NCBI GenBank assembly: GCA_023460875.1
Contig: JAEWOQ010000290.1
Coordinates: forward strand, 1 to 9,837
Direction of reading: 5' to 3'
Origin: Pseudomonadota bacterium
GTDB lineage: Bacteria; Myxococcota_A; Polyangia; Polyangiales; Polyangiaceae
DNA length: 9,837 nt
The notes beneath the pieces are model-generated. The model was not told the origin of the DNA. It worked only from the letters and a program-made list of their open reading frames with translations, and searched no databases. Both the position numbers and the translations under genes were made by a program. This document shows positions 1 through 5,308 of this stretch, piece after piece (within the stretch, counting starts at the first letter, position 1; the number at the start of each line of letters is the position of its first letter).

Positions 1-2
1 GC

Positions 3-917
3 GTGTTCTTGTCGGTCATGAAGCCCAGACAAACACACTCTACGTCCCAGAAAAAGCCAGGATTGCTCCTTCATTCGCGCTTTCCAATCGGGAAATATTT
101 CTTCGCTTTCCGTGGATCTGCACCCTATCCAAAACATCACACGAGTTGGCGCGACGGCTTCGAGGCAGGCCGGAGGCGTCTGGACGTGCGCCGGTTCCAC
201 GGGATGGCGCACATCATCGCGATCAGTCGATCCACCGCGGACGAGCTGATGCGCCTGCTCGGTGTTCCCGCCGAGCGCATCACCGTCGTCTACAACGGTG
301 TCGACACCACTCAGTTTCGCCCTCAACCCGATGAGAATGACGCCGCCGTCCTGAGCCGATTTGGGGTCGAGGAACCGTTCGTGATGTGTGTGGGAGCCGC
401 CAACTGGCGCAAGAACAGCGAGAACATGATCGCTGGCTTCGCCCAGGCGCGGCGCGCGGCAAAGGACTTGCGGCTCCTGTGGGTGGGGCGACTGGGCGAG
501 CAGGACGCAGCCCGGGTCGACGCCGCGGCCCGCCGCGCGGAGGTCGAAGCCTTCGTGCACAGGATCGGGTACGTCGACGATGCCGCGCTGGCTGCTCTCT
601 ACAGGTGCGCCCAGGCCCAGCTGTTCGTGTCCCGGGGAGAGGGCTTCGGCTACCCGGTGGTGGAAGCCATGGCTTCGGGCTGTCCAGTGATCACTTCGAA
701 CCGGAGCAGCCTCAGTGAAATCGCGGAGGGCGCGGCCTACACGGTCGATCCGGAGGCCCCTGCCAGCATCGCTGAAGCCATCGGGGAGTTGAGCGGCTGC
801 GGGACACGTCGCGACGAGCTGCGAGGGCGTGGTCTGGAGCGGGCGCGTGGCTTTTCGTTGAGGAAAATGGCGAGCGAGACCCTCGACGTGCTCCGCGACA
901 TCGCCCGGAGGACCTGA
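3..917 (+). CDS. Family 4 glycosyltransferase, C-terminal part (N-terminus uncertain, probably partial)
   Basis: This gene encodes a GT-B fold glycosyltransferase of family GT4, which moves a sugar from an activated donor to a growing glycan, probably in surface polysaccharide synthesis. In the 304-residue frame opening with GTG at base 3, residues 69-106 form the usual link between the two Rossmann domains (AHIIAISRSTADEL, then VYNGVDTTQFRP). The donor-binding segment VGAANWRKN is at 130-138. The E-x7-E motif lies within GEGFGYPVVEAMASGCPVI (E213 and E221). Family members usually have about 350-400 residues, so roughly 70 or more N-terminal residues are missing or lie left of the window. The first ~140 bases are about 50% GC with poor third-position bias, and residues 1-48 do not resemble the family convincingly. 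The true start, or even the frame in this part, is therefore uncertain. Family assignment is firm; acceptor and pathway are unknown. Confidence 0.85.
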   Translation: MFLSVMKPRQTHSTSQKKPGLLLHSRFPIGKYFFAFRGSAPYPKHHTSWRDGFEAGRRRLDVRRFHGMAHIIAISRSTADELMRLLGVPAERITVVYNGVDTTQFRPQPDENDAAVLSRFGVEEPFVMCVGAANWRKNSENMIAGFAQARRAAKDLRLLWVGRLGEQDAARVDAAARRAEVEAFVHRIGYVDDAALAALYRCAQAQLFVSRGEGFGYPVVEAMASGCPVITSNRSSLSEIAEGAAYTVDPEAPASIAEAIGELSGCGTRRDELRGRGLERARGFSLRKMASETLDVLRDIARRT

Positions 918-961
918 ACGAGGGGGAGGCCGAGGCTTCCGGCGAAGGTGGCCGAGAACGG

Positions 962-990
962 GTGACGACCCGGGCTGCTGGTGCTAGCGT
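962..990 (+). promoter_or_regulatory. Candidate promoter of serA, near-leaderless
   Basis: GTGACG at 962-967 (4 of 6 matches to TTGACA) is followed after 17 bases by TAGCGT at 985-990, which fits TANNNT. The hexamer ends 10 bases before the serA ATG, so transcription would begin at or just before the start codon. No Shine-Dalgarno sequence is visible in these ten bases. The assignment is by pattern only. Confidence 0.45.
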
Positions 991-1000
991 TCGCGCCGCG

Positions 1001-2233
1001 ATGCCCGAACAGGCCACGTCCTATCCAAAGAACAAGATCAAGGTGGTGCTCTTCGAGAGCATCCACGATAGCGCCAACCAGCTCATCGCCGGAGACGGCT
1101 TACAGCTGGAGACGGTTCCGGGAGCGCTCGAAGGCGACGCGCTCATCGAGAAGGTGCGGGACGCGCACCTGATCGGGATCCGGAGCAAGACCCAAATCAC
1201 GGCCGAGGTGCTGGAGTCCTGCAAGAAGCTCTTGGGGATCGGGTGCTTCTGCATCGGCACCAACCAGGTGGACTTGGTGAAGGCCAACCAGCTCGGCATT
1301 CCGGTGTTCAACGCGCCGTTCTCCAACACGCGCAGCGTCGCGGAGCTCGTCATCTCTGAGGTCGTGGCGCTCTCGCGGCACTTGCCCGATCACATTCGGG
1401 AGGTCCACGACGGCGTATGGCGCAAGAGCTCACGCGGCTCGTTCGAGGTGCGCGGCAAGACCCTCGGCATCGTCGGCTATGGGCGCATCGGGCGGCAGGT
1501 CGGCGTGCTGGCAGAGGCCATGGGCCTGCGCGTCCTGTTCTTCGACGTGCAGCAGCAGCTGCCGATGGGGAACAACCGCAGCGTGAGCACGCTCGAAGAG
1601 CTGCTGAGCGAGTCCGACTTCGTGACCCTGCACGTGCCCGCGGCGCCGGACACGCATGACATGATTAAGGCGCCGGAGCTCGCGAAGATGAAGCGAGGCT
1701 CCTACCTCTTGAACCTGAGCCGCGGCACGGTCGTCGACATCGACGCGCTCGCGGCCGCCCTGAAGGAAGGGCGGCTGGCCGGCGCGGCCATCGATGTGTT
1801 CCCTAAGGAGCCGCGAGGCAACGGCCCGGGCTTCGAGTCTCCGCTGCGAGGTCTCTCGAACGTCATCCTCACGCCCCACGTCGGGGGTTCTACGGAGGAG
1901 GCTCAGGAGGCGATCGGGCGGGAGGTCGGCGCTCGACTCCTGGAGTTCTTGAACGCAGGTATCACGACGGGCGCGGTGAACTTCCCGCAGGTGAACGCGC
2001 CGCCCTTGGCGGGATCCCATCGTATCCTCAACGTGCACCGCAACGTGCCTGGCGTCCTCAGCGCGATCAACAGCATCGTGTCCGGCGTCAAGGCCAACGT
2101 GGCGGGTCAGGTCCTCGCGACGGATCCGAACATCGGTTACCTGGTGATGGACCTCAACCAGGCGGTGTCGGATGAGGTGACCGCAAGGGTGCGGGAGCTC
2201 GATACGAGCATCCGCACGCGCATCCTCTACTGA
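1001..2233 (+). CDS. serA: D-3-phosphoglycerate dehydrogenase (E. coli-type, ACT domain)
   Basis: SerA oxidises 3-phosphoglycerate with NAD to 3-phosphohydroxypyruvate, the first step of serine biosynthesis in the cytosol. Starting at ATG 1001 the protein has 410 residues, the same length as E. coli SerA, and it aligns along its length. Visible elements are the IGCFCIGTNQVDL block (80-92), NAPFSNTRSVAELVI (104-118), the NAD-binding GYGRIG (159-164), and catalytic-site residues R241 in SRGTVVD, E270 in FPKEP and H293 in TPHVGGSTEEAQ. A C-terminal ACT domain (about 340-410) ends in RTRILY. H346 and N348 in NVHRNVPGVL match the residues that bind serine in the E. coli enzyme, so feedback inhibition by serine is likely. 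An upstream in-frame GTG at 962 would add 13 residues but coincides with a likely -35 element, so ATG 1001 is preferred. No other serine pathway gene is adjacent. Confidence 0.97.
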   Translation: MPEQATSYPKNKIKVVLFESIHDSANQLIAGDGLQLETVPGALEGDALIEKVRDAHLIGIRSKTQITAEVLESCKKLLGIGCFCIGTNQVDLVKANQLGIPVFNAPFSNTRSVAELVISEVVALSRHLPDHIREVHDGVWRKSSRGSFEVRGKTLGIVGYGRIGRQVGVLAEAMGLRVLFFDVQQQLPMGNNRSVSTLEELLSESDFVTLHVPAAPDTHDMIKAPELAKMKRGSYLLNLSRGTVVDIDALAAALKEGRLAGAAIDVFPKEPRGNGPGFESPLRGLSNVILTPHVGGSTEEAQEAIGREVGARLLEFLNAGITTGAVNFPQVNAPPLAGSHRILNVHRNVPGVLSAINSIVSGVKANVAGQVLATDPNIGYLVMDLNQAVSDEVTARVRELDTSIRTRILY

Positions 2234-2256
2234 AATCCCGAGCGTCGGTTCACGCC

Positions 2257-2287
2257 CGGCCTGCCAGGCGTCCTGGTGGGTCGGCCG
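2257..2287 (+). terminator. Candidate two-tier stem-loop after serA
   Basis: CGGCC (2257-2261) pairs with GGCCG (2283-2287), and inside it CCAGG (2264-2268) pairs with CCTGG (2272-2276) around a three-base loop. It starts 24 bases after the serA stop. There is no T tract, so if it ends transcription it is not a canonical intrinsic terminator. It could also be an mRNA 3'-end stabiliser. Confidence 0.35.
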
Positions 2288-2294
2288 TGATCCC

Positions 2295-2323
2295 TCGACG
2301 AGGTGCGCGAGCGCTGTTAGCTT
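2295..2323 (+). promoter_or_regulatory. Candidate promoter of yqgE, near-leaderless
   Basis: TCGACG at 2295-2300 (4 of 6 matches to TTGACA) is followed after 17 bases by TAGCTT at 2318-2323, which ends 8 bases before the yqgE ATG. No Shine-Dalgarno sequence is present between the hexamer and the start codon. The arrangement is like that at serA, suggesting separate transcription from serA. Confidence 0.45.
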
Positions 2324-2331
2324 GACGTCTC

Positions 2332-2895
2332 ATGTCGGAGCTAGCTCCCGGTCTTCTGATCGCTTCACCCCCGCTCGGTGATCCGAACTTCGAACGGTCG
2401 GTGGTCCTCCTGGCCGCGCATGGCCCGGACGGCGCCTTCGGGTGGGTGCTCAACGGCAAGGCGGTGATGAGCGTCTCGGAGCTGCTCGTGCGAGCGGAGG
2501 TGACGGAGCGCCGCGTGGAGTTGCCGGGGATGGTGCGCTTCGGAGGTCCGGTGTCACAGGACCAGATCTGGCTCGTGTACCCGGCGGAGGAGCGCCTCGA
2601 GGACGTTGAGGGGCAGTTCGAGGTGGCCGAGGGGGTGGTGGCGACCGCCTCGAAAACAGTGTTGGAGCGGCTCGCCGCTGGAGCGTCGATGCCGCGCGTG
2701 GCGGGCTTCGCCGGATACGCCGGGTGGGCGGCGGGGCAGCTCGAGAGCGAGATCCGCGTCGGGGGCTGGCTCCCGGCGGCCGTCGACATGAGCATCGTCT
2801 TCGACGTCCCCGTCGATCAGGTGTGGGCGCGCAGCTACGAACGGCTCGGGACGAGCCCGATCGCGTTCGTGTCGCGTACGGTAGGATCTGCCTGA
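2332..2895 (+). CDS. yqgE: YqgE/AlgH family protein (UPF0301, DUF179)
   Basis: This 187-residue protein belongs to the YqgE/AlgH family. The family is widespread in Gram-negative bacteria and has no settled biochemical role; the name AlgH comes from a reported link to alginate regulation in Pseudomonas. The length is typical. Hallmarks are PGLLIASPPLGDPNFERSVV in the first 25 residues, GAFGWVLN (34-41), GGPV (71-74), the conserved FAGYAGWAAGQLESEI (126-141), and a C-terminal FDVPVDQVWARSYERLG (157-173). It has no signal peptide or membrane segment, so it is probably cytosolic. It starts 98 bp after serA and is followed after one base by the SUMF1-like gene. The alternative symbol is algH. Family assignment is firm; the function is unknown. 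Confidence 0.95.
   Translation: MSELAPGLLIASPPLGDPNFERSVVLLAAHGPDGAFGWVLNGKAVMSVSELLVRAEVTERRVELPGMVRFGGPVSQDQIWLVYPAEERLEDVEGQFEVAEGVVATASKTVLERLAAGASMPRVAGFAGYAGWAAGQLESEIRVGGWLPAAVDMSIVFDVPVDQVWARSYERLGTSPIAFVSRTVGSA
2882..2887 (+). promoter_or_regulatory. Candidate -10 hexamer before the SUMF1-like gene
   Basis: TAGGAT lies in the last codons of yqgE and ends 9 bases before the GTG start of the next gene. No convincing -35 element is seen 16-18 bases upstream. It matters mainly because three other genes in the window have the same arrangement. The downstream gene could equally be translated by coupling to yqgE. Confidence 0.3.
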
Positions 2896-2896
2896 G

Positions 2897-3775
2897 GTGC
2901 GGAGGAAGCTCGCGCTCCAGCGGCTCGCGGCGGGCGCGTCGTGGCTCTGCGCAGCGATAGCCATGATCTGGCCCGGCGCCGGGCAGGCGGAAGGCGACGC
3001 GTCGCAGCCCTCGCCGGGGAGGAGCACCAAATGCCCAGCCGAGATGGCCCTAGTGGGGCGCACTTGCATCGATCGGTGGGAGATCGCCACGGTCGACCAC
3101 AAGACGGGCGAGCCGCTGTCGCCGTACTACGCGCCGGCTCCGCCGCTCACGCGCTTCGCCCACGAGTACTGGTCGGTGGAGGCGGGGCGTATCGGCGACG
3201 AGCGCGCCCGACGCATGCCGTTGCCTCCGGTGCCCGAGGTGCAGCGGCGCAAGTTCATGCCCCGGGCGGTGTCGCGGCCCGGCGTCGTGCCCCAAGGTTA
3301 TCTATCCTATCACACCGCGCGACGCGCGTGCGAGAACGCCGGCAAGCGACTGTGCACCGAAGAGGAGTGGGTCCGCGCTTGCAAAGGGCCCGCCGCCCGG
3401 CGCCACCCTTACGGTGACCAGTACGCGCAGGGGGTGTGCAACGTGAACCGGCAACAGCACCCCGCCTTCGTCCTGCACGGCAACTCCTCTGTCGGTCACC
3501 TGGATCCCCGCCTGAACCTGCTGGTGGAGCATGGCGTGGGGCCGCTGTTGCGGCTGACCGGAGAGAGCCCGCGTTGCGCGGCAGTGTGGGAGGAGCGAGC
3601 GGTCTATGACATGGTCGGCAACCTCGACGAATGGGTCGAGGACGAGTCGGGCGTGTTCGTCGGCGGCTTCTACGCTCGTGGGACGCCCCAAGGGTGCGAG
3701 GCGCGCATCGCGAACCACTCGCCGGCCTACTACGACTACTCGCTCGGAACCCGCTGCTGTCGAGACGCTCGTTGA
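2897..3775 (+). CDS. Exported SUMF1/FGE-sulfatase-fold protein, probably not a formylglycine-generating enzyme
   Basis: The 292-residue protein begins with a Sec signal peptide (about 1-32: basic start, hydrophobic core, AGQA end), so the mature form should be periplasmic or secreted. The rest shows the signature of the formylglycine-generating enzyme fold (PF03781): GKRLCTEEEW (149-158; usually GKRLPTEAEW), HPYGDQY (170-176), VYDMVGNLDEWV (236-247) and a C-terminal VGGFYARG...GTRCC (255-288). The mature part is rich in cysteines (46, 57, 145, 153, 162, 181, 227, 267, 287, 288), which fits disulfides outside the cytosol. In my remembered alignment to human SUMF1, C267 matches a cysteine after the catalytic pair, and the pair itself has no counterpart, so sulfatase activation is unlikely. 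A binding role or another activity of this fold is possible. GTG 2897 is one base after the yqgE stop and the only start that gives a proper signal peptide. Confidence 0.85.
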   Translation: MRRKLALQRLAAGASWLCAAIAMIWPGAGQAEGDASQPSPGRSTKCPAEMALVGRTCIDRWEIATVDHKTGEPLSPYYAPAPPLTRFAHEYWSVEAGRIGDERARRMPLPPVPEVQRRKFMPRAVSRPGVVPQGYLSYHTARRACENAGKRLCTEEEWVRACKGPAARRHPYGDQYAQGVCNVNRQQHPAFVLHGNSSVGHLDPRLNLLVEHGVGPLLRLTGESPRCAAVWEERAVYDMVGNLDEWVEDESGVFVGGFYARGTPQGCEARIANHSPAYYDYSLGTRCCRDAR

Positions 3776-3785
3776 GGGAGGCACA

Positions 3786-3803
3786 TTCGAGGGCGACCTC
3801 GAA
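3786..3803. terminator. Candidate stem-loop between convergent genes
   Basis: TTCGAGG (3786-3792) and CCTCGAA (3797-3803) form a perfect 7-bp stem around a GCGA tetraloop. It sits in the 55-bp gap between two genes that converge, where a bidirectional terminator would be expected. There is no T tract on either strand, so the terminator role is inferred from position. Confidence 0.4.
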
Positions 3804-3830
3804 GAGCTGGTCTCGCGAGGGCTGCGAAGC

Positions 3831-4649
3831 TCACGCGCCTCCAGAGCTCTCGAGCACGAGCTTCAGCCGGCCCAGGGCCGCGGAGAGGTGCGCGGACGAC
3901 AGGGGGTCGTTCTGCAGAGGGTGGCCCTGCAGAGGGTGGCCCTGCAGGGGGTGGCCCTGCGGTTCCCAGCGAGACCAGACGAGCGCAACGAGCCGATCCG
4001 CCGTATTCGACGGCGACGGCAGGGTGCGGCAAACGAGCACGCCCTCGGACGGCTCATCGAGGCGTAGAGCCACGTCTCGCCCGGAGTGCCGCACGAGGAC
4101 CTGGCCGCAGAGAGGGGAGCCCCAGTGGCTCGTGCAGCGCAGGGCGCTCCCGACGTCGCCCACGCCGCCGTCCCCCCGGGTGAGCCAGCTGCCCAGGGCG
4201 GCCCGGTCCGTGAAGAAGACGTGGACGACCTCCGCCTGGGTCCGTATCGAGCGCAGCGCCCAGCGGACGTGGCGGTCGCTGCCCTCGTGGCGCTCCAGGT
4301 AGTGGGCGAGCACGCCGAGGGCGACCTGCCAGGACGCGCGCATACCTTCCAGATCGTCCTCGGGCGAGAGACCCCGATGCCAGAGATCCACCCGCCCATC
4401 GCTCACCCGCATTTCGAGGCGCGCGTCGCCGTTGCCCAGCACCAGGCGCTCCCCGGGGTCGACCTCCACCACGTCGAGGCTGAGTTCGACACCGAGGCTG
4501 GGCCACCCGAGGACGAAGGTGCCGTCGGCGAGGCCCCCACGGGCGGTGTCCGACTGCCAGCGAGCGACGCTTGCTGCCTCGGAAATAGCGCGCCAGGTCG
4601 ACTCCTTCGAAGCTTCGACTGCCTGTGAGACGTGAACGGTGGCGCCCAT
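3831..4649 (-). CDS. Tandem SRPBCC/AHSA1-like domain protein
   Basis: This 272-residue cytosolic protein opens like an activator-of-Hsp90-ATPase-homologue (AHSA1) type SRPBCC domain: residues 3-31 read as strand, then helix, then ARW (HVSQAVEASKESTWRAISEA). GTFVLGW, the VVEVDPGERLVLGNG strand pair and a long C-terminal helix (about 104-120) follow. A second, more diverged copy spans about 128-266: VRWALRSIRTQAEVVHVFFT, SWLTRGD, then strands and a final helix. SRPBCC domains form a deep hydrophobic cavity and bind lipids or other ligands; no ligand can be named here. Between the two C-terminal parts of domain 2, residues 232-246 are GHPLQ repeated three times, from a DNA minisatellite. The start has no clear Shine-Dalgarno or TANNNT box. 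It has no operon partner; the nearest minus-strand feature is the tRNA 255 bp upstream. The two-domain reading is an inference from pattern. Confidence 0.8.
   Translation of the reverse strand: MGATVHVSQAVEASKESTWRAISEAASVARWQSDTARGGLADGTFVLGWPSLGVELSLDVVEVDPGERLVLGNGDARLEMRVSDGRVDLWHRGLSPEDDLEGMRASWQVALGVLAHYLERHEGSDRHVRWALRSIRTQAEVVHVFFTDRAALGSWLTRGDGGVGDVGSALRCTSHWGSPLCGQVLVRHSGRDVALRLDEPSEGVLVCRTLPSPSNTADRLVALVWSRWEPQGHPLQGHPLQGHPLQNDPLSSAHLSAALGRLKLVLESSGGA
3905..3964. repeat. 15-bp in-frame minisatellite (about four units)
   Basis: The unit GGTGGCCCTGCAGAG appears at 3920-3934, then at 3935-3949 with one change, and at 3950-3964 with a diverged end; a degenerate copy lies at 3905-3919. 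Because the unit is five codons long, copy-number change keeps the frame of the minus-strand gene, where it reads as GHPLQ repeats. It lies just before the last helix of the second SRPBCC-like domain. Confidence 0.9.
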
Positions 4650-4904
4650 CGTCGTGGAGGGTGGCGAGCGCGCAACGGCAGTGCAAGCCCCGCGACGTAA
4701 GCGACCGCGCCGAGCTCCTCGGGGAGGTGCTTCGCCCCGGCGCTCGTCCCTGCAGCCCGGCGGTCGACGCAGCTCGAGGCGTCACGCTGAGCCAGCCACC
4801 CATTCGGTAGCTCAGTGAGACACGGGCTGACCGATGGCGGCGGGTGGAACGAGTAGGCGCGACCACGACACCGTGTGAACCGGTGAAGGGTCGACCTTGG
4901 GGGG

Positions 4905-4977
<73 letters not shown>

Positions 4978-4989
4978 GAGGGGAGCCGG

Positions 4990-5017
4990 AGGTTACTTAC
5001 GGGAGGGGCGTTGTCAA
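4990..5017 (-). promoter_or_regulatory. sigma70-type promoter of tRNA-Ala
   Basis: On the minus strand a perfect TTGACA (5012-5017) is followed after 16 bases by TAACCT (4990-4995), 12 bases before the mature 5' end of the tRNA. This leaves only a short 5' leader for RNase P to remove. It is the best match to the housekeeping consensus in the window. Confidence 0.8.
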
Positions 5018-5092
5018 CGACTCCGACCCACGGACCTCTACGGAATCCCCCGAGGCCGGCGCCGGCGAGCTCTCGGAGCGTCTGAACTCGCG

Positions 5093-5117
5093 GAAACCTT
5101 AGCCATTCGGCCCCATT
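5093..5117 (+). promoter_or_regulatory. Possible heat-shock (sigma32-like) promoter of dnaK
   Basis: CCCCATT at 5111-5117 matches the start of the sigma32 -10 consensus CCCCATNT. Fourteen bases upstream, GAAA at 5093-5096 matches only the end of the -35 consensus CTTGAAA. The -10-like element overlaps the -35 of the sigma70-type promoter by two bases, so the two would be alternatives. The weak -35 keeps this tentative. Confidence 0.3.
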
Positions 5118-5143
5118 GACCGAGGGCAGCGCATGGTTATCTT
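5116..5143 (+). promoter_or_regulatory. sigma70-type promoter of dnaK
   Basis: TTGACC (5116-5121) and TATCTT (5138-5143) are separated by 16 bases. Transcription would begin near 5150 and give an untranslated leader of about 160 bases before the dnaK ATG. Both hexamers stand out in this GC-rich region. Confidence 0.65.
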
Positions 5144-5166
5144 GGCGGCGACTTCAGCTAGCCGAG

Positions 5167-5206
5167 GCCATGGGCCGCGTGTGGCGGGTCCCCGGGTGCC
5201 CGTGGC
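5167..5206 (+). other. Stable hairpin in the dnaK leader
   Basis: GCCATGGGC (5167-5175) pairs with GCCCGTGGC (5198-5206) as a 9-bp stem with one T-G wobble and a 22-base GC-rich loop. It would form in the 5' untranslated RNA about 100 bases before the start codon. Its distance from the Shine-Dalgarno at 5298-5304 argues against direct masking of the ribosome site. It may affect stability, or mean nothing in such GC-rich DNA. Confidence 0.4.
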
Positions 5207-5308
5207 GGCTGCCCTTCTGTGGCGGACTCTCGGCGGTGGTGACCCGGATCGGGTGCTGGAGCTTCGAGCAGAGTTTTCGTCGCCTGGCGGCGTCAACGGA
5301 GAGGCAAG

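Larger units (their letters stand above)
4978..5308. other. Gene-free divergent regulatory region between tRNA-Ala and dnaK
   Basis: This 331-bp stretch holds no protein gene that I can support. It contains the tRNA promoter on the minus strand, the dnaK promoter region and the dnaK leader. About 70 bp between the two promoters (5018-5090) includes the GC palindrome GCCGGCGCCGGC (5056-5067), of unknown meaning. No CIRCE operator (TTAGCACTC-N9-GAGTGCTAA) is present. Confidence 0.7.

Noticed and set aside
962..1000. GTG start of serA giving 423 residues
   Set aside because: The extra 13 residues have no match in SerA, and the GTG falls in a likely -35 element; ATG 1001 gives the standard 410 residues.
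4803..4819. tRNA-like CGGTAGCTCAG on the plus strand near tRNA-Ala
   Set aside because: It resembles a tRNA D-arm start, but no acceptor partner, anticodon arm or T arm follows, so it is a chance match of about ten bases.
4054..4866. Minus-strand frame of 270 codons overlapping the SRPBCC gene and its upstream region
   Set aside because: It is an Arg/Pro/Gly-rich out-of-frame translation of the SRPBCC gene. The part beyond 4650 shows no domain or credible start.
4650..4904. Gene-free stretch upstream of the SRPBCC gene, searched for a promoter, small gene or tRNA terminator
   Set aside because: Only a weak inverted repeat (CACCG/CGGTG on the minus strand, 4869-4885) was found, with no T tract, no clear promoter and no coding signal.
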